Shown here: piece by piece, positions 35,259 through 46,157 of the stretch | Layout: each line of letters begins with the position of its first letter | How positions within the stretch are numbered: the first letter of the stretch is position 1 | Assembly: GCF_007995055.1 (NCBI RefSeq) | Contig: NZ_VOQQ01000001.1 | Span: 806,001 to 870,000, forward strand | From: Sphingosinicella ginsenosidimutans | GTDB taxonomy: Bacteria; Pseudomonadota; Alphaproteobacteria; Sphingomonadales; Sphingomonadaceae | Direction of reading: 5' to 3' | DNA: 64,000 nucleotides | Notes under the pieces: generated by a model | Told to the model about the DNA's origin: nothing | What the model saw: only the letters and a program-made list of their open reading frames with translations | The model's database searches: none | Made by a program: the position numbers and the translations under genes

Positions 35259-36353
35259 ATGCGTCTCACGATCCTGCTTCTTGCCGCCGCTGCCGCGGCT
35301 TCCGCCAGCGCCCAGGATGCGCCGCCCGATCCGGCGCCTGCGACCGCCGGCCAGTCCGGCACGACGTCCGGTTTGACCGATCTCAACCAGACGGTGAACG
35401 ACCTCCGGGACGCGCAGGATCCGCCTGCCGGCGACGAGGCCGCGCCGGCGCCGCCGGCGGCCCCCGCGGCCGGCGACCAGCCGCCCGCGCCCGATCCTTC
35501 CGCAGCGGACGAGGCGGCGCCGGTTGCGGGGGAGTCCGCGCCCGCACCGGAACCGGCCGAGCCCGCCGCGGCGACGCCGCCCGAGGCGCATCCGCCGATC
35601 CTTCCGACCTATCTGCGCCATCCCGGCGCCGAGCTCGATCCTGAACAGAATCAGCAGATCGCGCGCACCGTTGCGCGCGGACAGGCGATGATCGCGATCG
35701 CCCGCGCCGGCCTGGTCGGCAGCCAGGACATGCTGGCCCATTTGCCCGATCCGGACGGGGCCGGCATCGCCGGCTGGATCGCGGAGCCGCAGGGCAACGC
35801 AATGCTCGTCACCTTCTATGCCGCCGCTGAAGCCGGCCCGAAGGCGGTCTATCGCGTCAGCGTTCTCGGCGCGCGCGCCGTCTCGCGCGAGACGTTCCTC
35901 GATCCAGCCGAGCGCCCTGCGCTAACGGCGCTCCAGGCCCGCATGGCCGCCGCGCGGGCCGCAACCGACGGATTGAGCAACCATCCCTGCACCGGCCAGG
36001 ACTTCAACGTCCTCGTGATCCCGCCCGAAGCGCCCGACGCGCCGATCGACGTCTATCAGATGAGCCCGGCTGTGCCGCGCGGCCATTTCCCGCTCGGCGG
36101 CCACTTCCGGTCGCGCGTCGACCGCGACGGCCACATCGCGGAGGTGCAAAGCTACGGCGCCTGCGTCGCCCTGGTTCCGCCGGCGACCCCTGCGGGCACG
36201 GCGCCTTCGCCGCTTCCGGCCAGCGGCCCGGACGATCAGCTGCCGAACGAGATTCACGTCTTCCTCGCCGCCTGGACGGGGCATCCGCTGCTGGTGACCT
36301 CCGGCGGGCGGACCTGGCGGGTGACCCCGGATTCGATCGCCGAAGCGCAATAG
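35259..36353 (+). CDS. exported hypothetical protein (364 aa)
   Basis: Signal peptide MRLTILLLAAAAAASASAQ, then about 100 residues of Pro/Ala/Glu-rich linker, then a domain from about residue 115 to the end. The domain contains RHPGAELDPEQNQQIARTVARGQAMIAIARAG, LVTFYAAAEAGPKAVYRVSV, CTGQDFNVLVIPP and HFRSRVDRDGHIAEVQSYGACV. I do not recognise a named family. The layout (short exported protein with a Pro-rich stalk) is common in the envelope of these bacteria. It stands alone upstream of the exopolysaccharide operon. Confidence 0.7.
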   Translation: MRLTILLLAAAAAASASAQDAPPDPAPATAGQSGTTSGLTDLNQTVNDLRDAQDPPAGDEAAPAPPAAPAAGDQPPAPDPSAADEAAPVAGESAPAPEPAEPAAATPPEAHPPILPTYLRHPGAELDPEQNQQIARTVARGQAMIAIARAGLVGSQDMLAHLPDPDGAGIAGWIAEPQGNAMLVTFYAAAEAGPKAVYRVSVLGARAVSRETFLDPAERPALTALQARMAAARAATDGLSNHPCTGQDFNVLVIPPEAPDAPIDVYQMSPAVPRGHFPLGGHFRSRVDRDGHIAEVQSYGACVALVPPATPAGTAPSPLPASGPDDQLPNEIHVFLAAWTGHPLLVTSGGRTWRVTPDSIAEAQ

Positions 36354-36395
36354 GCGGCCGCCCGGCGGGCGCCGAACCCCGCCTTCACGCTTTCT

Positions 36396-36440
36396 TTGTC
36401 AATTTCTCCGACACTCCCCGATGTGTCGGAGGCTTTGACA
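36396..36440 (+). promoter_or_regulatory. long inverted repeat upstream of EPS operon
   Basis: Perfect 9-bp dyad CTCCGACAC (36406-36414) / GTGTCGGAG (36423-36431) with an 8-bp spacer, flanked by a second outer pair TGTCA / TGACA. It ends 30 bp before the sugar transferase start. It may be an operator, possibly for the NtrC-like PrsR encoded in the operon, or an RNA hairpin. No sigma-54 -24/-12 element was found beside it. Confidence 0.5.
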
Positions 36441-36469
36441 TTCCTGGGAACGGCCGGAGGCGCTGAAGC

Positions 36470-37858
36470 GTGATCCGGCTGTTCAAACATTATGTGCCCT
36501 ATGCGGTGCTGCTGCTGGGGACGATGGACCTTGTGCTGCTGCTCGCCGGCGCCGAGGCGGGCTGGACGCTGCGCCTCTGGCAGGTCGGCCTCGCGCGCGG
36601 CTCGGTGGTCGATCGCATTCCGAACATGATCGCTTTCGCGGCGGCCCTGCAGGGCGCGATGGTGGCGGTCGGCGTCTATGGCGCGCAGGCGCTCCATTCG
36701 GTCCGCTTCGCCACCGCGCGGATCATCGTCGCGACGGCGTTCGGGATCCTGCTGCTCAGCCTCGTCTTCTTCGCCTTCCCGCCGGTCGCCTTCTGGCGAT
36801 CCAGCCTGCTCTACGCCACCGGCCTTGCGCTCACGGCGATGATCGGGGCGCGCGCCGCGCTTCGCGACTGGCTGGGTGGGCCCCGCTTCCGGCGCGGGGT
36901 GCTGGTGCTCGGCGCCGGGCCGCGCGCGGCGCGGATCCAGGAGCTTGCGCGCCGGCCTGGCGCCGGCTTCACCGTCGTCGGCTTCGTCGGCATGAACGAC
37001 GGCCCAAGCGCGGTGGAGGGGGCCGTCAACCGCGCCGCGATCGAGAGCCTTCCGCGCCATCTCGAGCGGGTCGGCGCGAGCGAAGTGGTGCTGGCGCTCG
37101 AGGAGCGGCGCAATGCCCTCCCGCTCGCCGATCTGCTGAGGGTCAAGACGACGGGCGTCGAAGTCAACGATTTCTCGACCTTCCTCGAACGCGAGACCGG
37201 CCGCGTCGATCTCGACAGCCTCAATCCCTCCTGGCTGATCTTCTCCGACGGATTTTCGGCCGGGCGGCGCCTCTCCGGGATGGCGAAGCGATTGTTCGAC
37301 ATCACGGTGAGCGTGATGATCCTCGCGCTCACCTGGCCGGTCATCGCCGCGACGGCGATCGCGGTGAAGCTGGAGAGCAGGGGCCCGGCCTTTTACCGGC
37401 AGCGCCGGGTCGGCCTCTATGGCGAGACGTTCGAGGTCATCAAGCTGCGCTCCATGCGGACCGATGCCGAAGTGGGCGGCAAGGCGGTGTGGGCGCAGAA
37501 GGACGATCCCCGGGTGACCCGCGTCGGCCGCTTCATCCGCAAGGTCCGCATCGACGAGCTGCCCCAGGCGTGGAGCGTGCTCAAGGGCGAGATGAGCTTC
37601 GTCGGCCCGCGGCCCGAGCGCCCCCAGTTCGTCGCCGATCTCGAGGCGCGCCTGCCTTATTATGCCGAGCGCCATGTCGTGAAGCCCGGGATCACCGGCT
37701 GGGCGCAGATCAACTATCCCTATGGCGCGTCGATCGAGGATGCGCGCGAGAAGCTGGAATATGATCTCTATTACGCCAAGAACTACACGCCTTTCCTCGA
37801 TCTGCTGATCCTGCTGCAGACCGCGCGCGTGATCCTGTGGCCGGAGGGCGCGCGCTGA
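36470..37858 (+). CDS. EPS/PEP-CTERM system sugar transferase
   Basis: A 462-aa polyprenyl-phosphate sugar-1-phosphate transferase of the TIGR03013 (EpsB-like) type that starts assembly of an exopolysaccharide repeat unit on the inner membrane. Four N-terminal membrane segments (about 10-130) lead to a Rossmann-like CoA-binding-fold domain ([15 protein letters not shown]). A re-entrant membrane helix follows, then the transferase domain: [51 protein letters not shown] and [11 protein letters not shown] start 36470 with GGAGG upstream. Its stop overlaps the prsK start by one base. Confidence 0.92.
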   Translation: MIRLFKHYVPYAVLLLGTMDLVLLLAGAEAGWTLRLWQVGLARGSVVDRIPNMIAFAAALQGAMVAVGVYGAQALHSVRFATARIIVATAFGILLLSLVFFAFPPVAFWRSSLLYATGLALTAMIGARAALRDWLGGPRFRRGVLVLGAGPRAARIQELARRPGAGFTVVGFVGMNDGPSAVEGAVNRAAIESLPRHLERVGASEVVLALEERRNALPLADLLRVKTTGVEVNDFSTFLERETGRVDLDSLNPSWLIFSDGFSAGRRLSGMAKRLFDITVSVMILALTWPVIAATAIAVKLESRGPAFYRQRRVGLYGETFEVIKLRSMRTDAEVGGKAVWAQKDDPRVTRVGRFIRKVRIDELPQAWSVLKGEMSFVGPRPERPQFVADLEARLPYYAERHVVKPGITGWAQINYPYGASIEDAREKLEYDLYYAKNYTPFLDLLILLQTARVILWPEGAR

Positions 37859-39917
37859 TGACGGCGCTGCTCGGCCTGTGGAGCCACATGCTCGCCGCGC
37901 TGCTCTACGGCGCGCTCGCGATCGTCCAGCTGCGCCGCTGGACCGGCGATGCGGCGAGCCGGCCGCTGATCACGGCATTCGCGGTGCTCGCGGTCTGGGC
38001 GATCTTCGCCGGCCTGCTCGGTCCCTACGATCTCCTGTCCCGGCTCGCGGAAAGCGGCCGCAATCTCGCCTTCCTCGCCTTCATGTACGGCCTGATGCCG
38101 GCCGAGGAGGGCGAGGAGAGCCGCGGAGGGGTCAAGGCCGTCTATGCGGCCGTGGCGGCCGTCATCGGGCTCCAGATCGTCGTCGGCGGCATCATTCCCG
38201 GATTCCGCAATCTCCCGACGGCTTTTGCGGCGCTGACCGCGACAGCCCAGGTGCTCGGCCTCACCATCGCGTCGGGCGCGCTGATCCTGGTCCACAACCT
38301 CTACGGCCAGGCGGCCCCGGCCTCGCGCGGGCAGCTTCGCTATCCGATGCTGGCGCTTGCCGCGATGTGGGCCTTCGACCTTCATCTCTACACCGTCGCC
38401 TATTTCATGCATGGCGAGACCGCCGGCCTGTTCGCCCTGCGAGGGCTGATCGCGGCGCTGCTCGCCCCGCTGTTCGCGCTGGGGCTGCGCGACAATCCGC
38501 GCTGGAAGGTGCAGCTGTCGCGCGCCGCGACGTTCCAGTCGGTCTCGGTGGTGGCGATCCTCTCCTACCTCATCGTGATGATGTCGGCGGCGCGCGCGCT
38601 GGAGATCGTCGGCGGCGATTGGGCGCGGGCCGCCCAGATCGGGCTGGTCGCGGCGATGACGCTTGCAGCGCTGATCCTTCTCCCATCGGCGCGGGCCCGC
38701 GGATGGCTCGGCGTGATGCTGGCCAAGCACGTCTTCGAACATCGCTACGACTATCGTGAGGAATGGCTTCGTTTCACCGACACGGTCGGCCGGCAGGGGG
38801 ACGGCGATGCGACGCTCGAGGAGCGGGTGGTGAAGGCGATTGCCGACATCGGCGGCGCGCCCGGCGGCGTCATGCTGCTCACCGACGGCCGGCGGCTGAC
38901 CCCGGGGCCGCGCTGGAACTCCGCCCTTCGCCTTGCGCCGGTGGGCGACGACGGCGCCGACCTCATCCGTCATGTCGAAGCCGACGCCTATGTGATCGAT
39001 TTCAGCGCGCCGCGCGGACGCGAGAACGATCCGCCGGTGCCCGCGTGGCTCGCCGAAGCCGGTGCCTGGGCGGGCGTTCCGCTGATCCATTCCGGGCGGC
39101 TCCTCGGCCTCGTCCTCCTCGAACATCCGCCGCACCGGCGCCCGCTCGACTGGGAGGATTTCGATCTCTTTCGCACCGCCGGTATCCAGGCGGCGAGCTA
39201 TATCGCCGAAGCGCGCGGGCAGCAGGCGCTGGCCGACGCGCGGCGATTCGACGAATTCAACCGGCGCTTCGCCTTCATCATGCACGACATCAAGAATCTG
39301 GTCAGCCAGCTCTCCCTCGTCGCCCGCAATGCCGAGCGACATGCCGACAATCCGGACTTCCGCGCCGACATGATCGCGACGCTCCAGGCTTCGGTCCGCA
39401 AGATGAACGATCTGCTCGCCCGCCTCTCCCCAGGCGCCGCGCGCGAGGCCGATCCGGCGCGGGCGATCCGGGTGATGGACGTGATCGAGACGGTGGCTGG
39501 CCCGCGCCGCCGGACCCGCGCGTTCCGAATCGAGGGCGATGTCCATCTCGCGGCGATGGCGGGGCCGGCGGGGCTGGAGCAGGCGTTGTCCCACCTCGTC
39601 CAGAACGCGATCGACGCGAGCGGGCCGGACCAGCCGATCGAGCTTCGCGCCTATGAAAGCGGCGGCGACGTCGCGATCGAGGTGGCCGATCACGGCTGCG
39701 GGATGGCGCCGGATTTCGTCGCCCATCGGCTGTTCCAGCCCTTCGCCTCGACCAAGGAGACCGGCTTCGGAATCGGCGCCTATGAGGCCCGCGAGCTCAT
39801 CCACGCCATGGGCGGCCGGATCGAGGTCGACAGCGTCGTCGGCGAAGGAACGAGGTTCACCCTGATCCTGCCCGGCGCCGCCAGCCAATCCCCGCTTTAT
39901 TATGAACGGATGCGCGC

Positions 39918-39921
<4 letters not shown>
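37858..39921 (+). CDS. prsK: XrtA/PEP-CTERM system histidine kinase PrsK
   Basis: Membrane sensor kinase of 687 aa. Eight to nine hydrophobic segments fill residues 5-280, a GAF-like domain spans about 315-455, and the kinase core follows with His476 in FAFIMHDIKNLVSQLS. ATP-site motifs are HLVQNAIDAS, ADHGCGM and GFGIGAYEAR. The match to PrsK of the exosortase/PEP-CTERM regulatory trio is supported by gene order with prsR and prsT. TGATG links it to the sugar transferase and ATGA to prsR. It presumably phosphorylates PrsR in response to an unknown envelope signal. Confidence 0.93.
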
Positions 39922-41278
<1,357 letters not shown>

Positions 41279-41282
<4 letters not shown>

Positions 41283-43183
41283 GGCAGCGCGCCCTCCTTG
41301 CGCTGCTGATCCTGCTGGCCGCCTGCTCCGGGCGGGCGGGGACGCCGTATCAGCGCGGGCTGGCGGCGTTCGAATCCGGCGACATGTCGACCGCGAAGGT
41401 GGAGATCATGAACGCGCTCCAGCTCGATCCGGGCGATCGCGCGGCCCGGATCGTGCTCGCCCGGATCGATCTTGCCGCCGGCGACGGTGTCGGCGCGGAG
41501 GCCGAGATCGCCCGAGCCCGGCAGAACGGCGCGCCGGCGGCCGACACCGCGCATCTGCTCGCGGAGGCGAAGCTGCTTCAGGGCGATCCCCGCGCTGCGA
41601 TCGGCGAGGCCGCCGGCGCGGCCCCGGCCTTCGGCGCGGCGGCGGCGCGGATCATGGGCCGCGCCTATCAGGCGCTCGGCGACGGTGCGAACGCCCTCAT
41701 CCAGTTCAACCGCGCGCTTGCCCTCGCTCCCGAGGACAGCGCCGTTTGGACCGATCTCGCGCGTTTTCGCCGCGCCAACGGAGACCTTGGCGGCGCGCTC
41801 CAGGCGGCGGACCGCGCCGTCGCGCTGAAACCGCGCAACACCGATGCCCTGGTGCTTCGCGGCGAGCTGACCCGAAGCCAGTACGGGCTCGCCGCCGCCT
41901 TGCCCTGGTTCGACCGTACGCTCGAGATCGATCGCAACAATCTCGCCGCCCTGCTGGATCGCGCGGCGACCTATGGCGACATGGGGCGGATGCGCGACAT
42001 GCTGGCCGACGCACGCCAGGCGCACCAGCTGACCGGCGGCAACGCCACCGCTTATTATCTCCAGGCCGTGCTCGCCGCGCGCGCCCGCGATTGGACATTG
42101 GCGCGCGATCTTTACGCGCGCACCAACGGTGCGTTCGAAGGCGCGCCGGCGGGCCAGCTGCTCGCCAGCGTGATCGATCTCGGCCTCGGCAATGACAGCC
42201 AGGCCGCCGACCGGCTCGGCCAGCTCATCAGCAATCAGCCCGGCAACCGCAAGGCCCGGCGCCTGCTCGCGCTGGCACGGTGGCGCTCCGGCGATGCGGC
42301 GGGGACCATCGCCGCCCTGCGGCCGATCGCCGACCTCGCCGACGCGGACAGCTATAGCCTGACCCTGATCGGCCAGGCGCTCGCGCGATCCGGCGACGCG
42401 GCGGGCGCGGCGCGTTACCTCGCCCGGGCGGCGATGCCGCAGCAGGGTTCCCTCGCCGCGCTGCAGCCGCTGAGCGACGAGGAGTTCGCGGCCGTCCGCG
42501 CGGCGGCAGAACGCGATCCCGACAATGGCCCCACGCAGGTCCGGCTGGTGTCGGCGCTGCTCGCCCGAGGGCTTGGCGGGGAGGCACTGGCGCGCGCGCG
42601 GCGGCTCGCCGCCGCCAATCCGGGCGCGCCGGAACCTGCCATCCTGCTCGGCGACGCGCTTGGAACGCAGGGCGACTTCGCGGGCGCCGCCGAGCAATAT
42701 CGCCGCGCAGCCAATCTCGAATTCACCGAGCCGGTCGCGCTGCGCCTGATCGAGGCGCTGCAGCGGTCCGGCCAGGCTGCCGCCGCCGATCAGGTGCTTG
42801 CGCTGTTCCTGCGCGAAAATCCGCAGAACATTCCCGCACTGACGCTGCGCGCCGGCCGGTTGATGCAGGCCGGGGACTGGGCCAACGCGGCGCGCGTTTA
42901 TGAGACGCTGCGTGTCCGGATCGGCAACAACGACGCGACCATCCTCAACAATCTCGCCTGGGCCTATTCCGAGCAGGGCGATTATGGGCGCGCAATCCCG
43001 CTCGCTCGGCGGGCGTGGTCGCTCGATCGCGACAATCCCGCGACGGCGGACACGCTCGGCTGGATCCTGTTCAAGAGCGGCGTGGACCGCGCCCGTGGCC
43101 TCGTCCTGTTGCAGCAGGCGGCGCGCGGCGCCCCTTCGGACGCCGCGATCCGCAGCCGGCTGGAACAGGCCCGCCGGGGCTAG
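41279..43183 (+). CDS. prsT: PEP-CTERM system TPR lipoprotein PrsT
   Basis: A 634-aa TPR-repeat protein. The TTG start at 41279 overlaps the prsR stop by four bases. The N terminus LALLILLAACSG is a lipoprotein signal (Cys about residue 15). More than a dozen degenerate TPR units follow to the C terminus (for example GLAAFESGDMSTAKVEIMNALQLDPGD and WAYSEQGDYGRAIPLARRAWSLD). In the PrsK-PrsR-PrsT trio this protein is thought to help assemble polysaccharide or protein export; its own activity is not established. No exosortase gene follows; the next gene is convergent. Confidence 0.9.
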
Positions 43184-43202
43184 CGTCCGGACGAGAGGAG
43201 GC

Positions 43203-43228
43203 CGGATCGATCCTCGCGATTCGATCCG
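43203..43228. terminator. hairpin between convergent prsT and M16 genes
   Basis: Stem CGGATCGA / TCGATCCG with a 10-base loop, between convergent stops at 43183 and 43242. Confidence 0.5.
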
Positions 43229-43241
43229 ACCCCGATCTGCC

Positions 43242-46103
43242 TCAGCGCAGCGTCGCTGAATCCAGGTTCAGCTCGCCAAGCGGAATCACCGTCACGTTGG
43301 GATGATCGCGCTGCAGGGCGGGCAGGAACTGCGACGCCTCGCCGACGATGACGATCGTCGCGCCGGCGGGCGAGAGCAGGTCCCTCGCCGCCGCCTGCGC
43401 GTCCGCCGGCGTGATCGCGAGCACGGCCTGCTGGTAGCGACCGATTTCCTCGGGGCTGACATCGCGCAGGACATAGGAGGCGATGGTGCTGGCGATGCCC
43501 GAGGTCGTTTCGGCGTCGCGGCCGAAATCGCCCAGCAGCGAGGCCCGGCGCGCGTCGAGCTCGGCGGCCGGGACCGGCTGGGCGCCGAGCCGCTGCATTT
43601 CGGCGAGCGTCAGCCCGAGCACCTCGGCGGCCGCATCGTTGCGAGTCTGCGTCAGGGCCGAGAATGGCCCCGGCGCGCGGCGCGCATCGATCGAGCTTCC
43701 GGAGCCGTAGGAGAGGCCCCTGCGGATGCGGATCTCCTGGTTCAACCGCGCGCTGTAACCGCCGCCGAGCACCGCATTGGCGACGAGGGCGCGATAGAAA
43801 CCTGGATCGTTGCGGGCGATGGTGTTGCGGGTCACCGCGACCGCCGCCTGGCCCGATCCCGGCATGTCGATGACGACGATGTTCGTCGCGTCGCTCGCGG
43901 CCGGCGCGGGCGCGGCCGGGGCGGGCGAAGGCGCTGCCCCGGTCCAGCTTCCGAAATAGCGTTCGGCAAGCGCGCGGGCCTGCGCCGGCTCGATGTCGCC
44001 GCTGAGAATCAGGGTCGTGCCGGCGGGAGTCCAGGCGTTGCGATAGGCGTTCTGGATGTCTTCCCGGGTGATCGCCGCCAGCGAGCGCGCCGTGCCGCCG
44101 GCGGGGTGGCCGTAGGGCGCCGCGCCATAGACGAGACGGGCCGACGCCATGCGCGCCACCGCCGCCGGGCTGTGCATGGCGACATTGACGCTGTCGATGG
44201 CGAGCGCGCGCTGACGGTCCAGCTCGTCCGCCGCGAGCGCCGGATGCTGGGCAACGTCGGCCATGAGGCCGAGCGCCGGATCAAGCTCGCCGGTCTGCAC
44301 CGTGACCGACAGCGTGGCGCCATCCCACCCGGCAGCGCTCGAAAGCGAGGAGCCGAGCGATTCCGCGGCGCGATGGACTTCGGTCGCCGAACGAGTCACG
44401 GTTCCTTCGGTCAGCAGCGAGGCGGTGAGCCCGGCGGTTCCGGCGCGATCGGCGGCGTCAGCAGACGAGCCGCCTCCCCGCGCAATCAGCGCAGCCGTAA
44501 CCAGCGGCACCTCATGGCGCGGCACCGTCACCACCTGCAAGCCATTGGCGAGCCGGCTGGTGACCGGCACCGGCATCGCCTGCACGACTGCGGGGGCCGG
44601 CGCGGGCGGCTGGACGCGCTCCGCCTCGGGCGCAGGCTCGACGACGTCGAGATGCGCCGGCGGCGTCAGCACTGCGGTCTGCACCGTTGCAGGGACGGCG
44701 ATCTGGTCGGTGGCGGCGCCCTCAGGGCGCGCTTCGGCCGCCAGATAGTGGATCGCGGCCGATGCGTTGTCGTTCAGCCAGCGCCGCGCAACCCGCTGGA
44801 TGTCCGCAGGCGTCACCGCGGCGATCCGGGCGAGCCGCCGGTCGGCCGCGCCCGCATCGCCGGCGACGACAACCGCTTCGGCAAGGGTCGAGGCCTGGCC
44901 CTCGGCGGTCTCGCGCTCGCGAAGCGCGGCATTGATGAGCTCGTTCTTGGCTTCGCTCAGTTCTGCCGCCGTCACCGGCTCGTCGCGCATCCGAGCGATC
45001 TCGCGCCGAAGCCCGGCCTCCCCCGCATCGGGCGACTGGCCCTGGGCCAGGATCGCATAGACCGCGAAGACGCCGCGTCCCTGCTTGGTATCGAGCGACG
45101 AGCTCGCCTGCGCCGCGATCCGGTCGCGATAGACGAGCGTGTCGTGCAGGCGCGAGCTGTCGCCGGTCGAGACGATCCCGTCGAGCACCTCCATCGCCGC
45201 GGAATCGGGATCGTTCGCGGCGGGCGCCGGATAGGTGATGGCGACCGCCGGCAACGGCGTGTTGGGTTCGTAGACGGTGTAGTGGCGCGGCGTGGTTCGC
45301 GGAGGTTCCTGCACGGTCACGCGGGGGATTTGCGTGGTCGGGCGCGCGATCGGGCCGAAATATTGGTCGATCCAGCGGTCGAGCTGGGCATCGTCGAAAT
45401 TGCCGGCGACGAACAGCACCGCATTGTCGGGCCGGTAATAGACCTGGTGGAAGGCGCGCACATCGTCGATCGTCGCCGAATCGAGATCCTCGATGCTGCC
45501 GATGCCCGAACGGGCATAGGGATGCACGTCATAGGAGACCATCGGCAGATAGAGATAGAAGAGCCGGCCGTAGGGCTGGGCGAGGACGCGGCTGCGCAAT
45601 TCCTCCTTCACCACGTCCCGCTCGGACGCGAAGCTCGCCGGATCGATGACGAGCCCGCTCATGCGCTCGGCCTCCGCCCACAGCAGGGTCTGGAGATGGT
45701 TGGCGGGGACGACCTCGTAATAATTGGTGTAATCGTCATTGGTCGACGCGTTGTTGTAGCCGCCGACATCCTCGGTCATCCGATCGAAGCTCTCCGCCGG
45801 CAGGTTGCGGGTCGCCTTGAACATCAGATGCTCGAAGAGGTGGGCGAAGCCGGAACGTCCGCGCGGATCGTCCTTCGATCCGACATCGTACCAGACCTGC
45901 ACCGACACGTTCGACGTGTTCGCGTCGCGAATCGAATAGACCCGAAGGCCGTTGGCGAGCGTGCGCGTGCGATAGACGATCGGGGCGACCTGCGATGCGG
46001 ACGCGGCCGGCGCGGCGGGGGCCGGCGTCTGCGCCGAGGCGACGCCGCCGAGAAAGGCGATGGCCAGTGCGGCCGGCGCCGCACGCGTAAGCAATCCAAT
46101 CAT
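43242..46103 (-). CDS. exported double-domain M16 metallopeptidase
   Basis: A 953-aa pitrilysin-type zinc peptidase with a signal peptide (about 1-24). Two M16 halves are fused. The first is catalytic, with the inverted motif HLFEHLMFK (HxxEH) near residue 87 and the downstream ligand in ERDVVKEELR. The second half (from about 500) lacks HxxEH and is the structural partner. An Ala/Pro/Val linker (APEAERVQPPAPAPAVVQAM) joins them. Start 46103 has GGGAGGG upstream. It probably degrades peptides in the periplasm. Confidence 0.92.
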   Translation of the reverse strand: MIGLLTRAAPAALAIAFLGGVASAQTPAPAAPAASASQVAPIVYRTRTLANGLRVYSIRDANTSNVSVQVWYDVGSKDDPRGRSGFAHLFEHLMFKATRNLPAESFDRMTEDVGGYNNASTNDDYTNYYEVVPANHLQTLLWAEAERMSGLVIDPASFASERDVVKEELRSRVLAQPYGRLFYLYLPMVSYDVHPYARSGIGSIEDLDSATIDDVRAFHQVYYRPDNAVLFVAGNFDDAQLDRWIDQYFGPIARPTTQIPRVTVQEPPRTTPRHYTVYEPNTPLPAVAITYPAPAANDPDSAAMEVLDGIVSTGDSSRLHDTLVYRDRIAAQASSSLDTKQGRGVFAVYAILAQGQSPDAGEAGLRREIARMRDEPVTAAELSEAKNELINAALRERETAEGQASTLAEAVVVAGDAGAADRRLARIAAVTPADIQRVARRWLNDNASAAIHYLAAEARPEGAATDQIAVPATVQTAVLTPPAHLDVVEPAPEAERVQPPAPAPAVVQAMPVPVTSRLANGLQVVTVPRHEVPLVTAALIARGGGSSADAADRAGTAGLTASLLTEGTVTRSATEVHRAAESLGSSLSSAAGWDGATLSVTVQTGELDPALGLMADVAQHPALAADELDRQRALAIDSVNVAMHSPAAVARMASARLVYGAAPYGHPAGGTARSLAAITREDIQNAYRNAWTPAGTTLILSGDIEPAQARALAERYFGSWTGAAPSPAPAAPAPAASDATNIVVIDMPGSGQAAVAVTRNTIARNDPGFYRALVANAVLGGGYSARLNQEIRIRRGLSYGSGSSIDARRAPGPFSALTQTRNDAAAEVLGLTLAEMQRLGAQPVPAAELDARRASLLGDFGRDAETTSGIASTIASYVLRDVSPEEIGRYQQAVLAITPADAQAAARDLLSPAGATIVIVGEASQFLPALQRDHPNVTVIPLGELNLDSATLR

Positions 46104-46157
46104 CGATGAAACCCTCCCAGGAACCGGCACGCTAGCTGCGCCGCCGGTCCGCGCGCG

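Noticed and set aside
43242..46103. Long plus-strand frame opposite the M16 peptidase
   Set aside because: It is a GC3-bias shadow: Arg/Gly/Asp-rich, with no motif, while the minus frame has a complete M16 domain pair.
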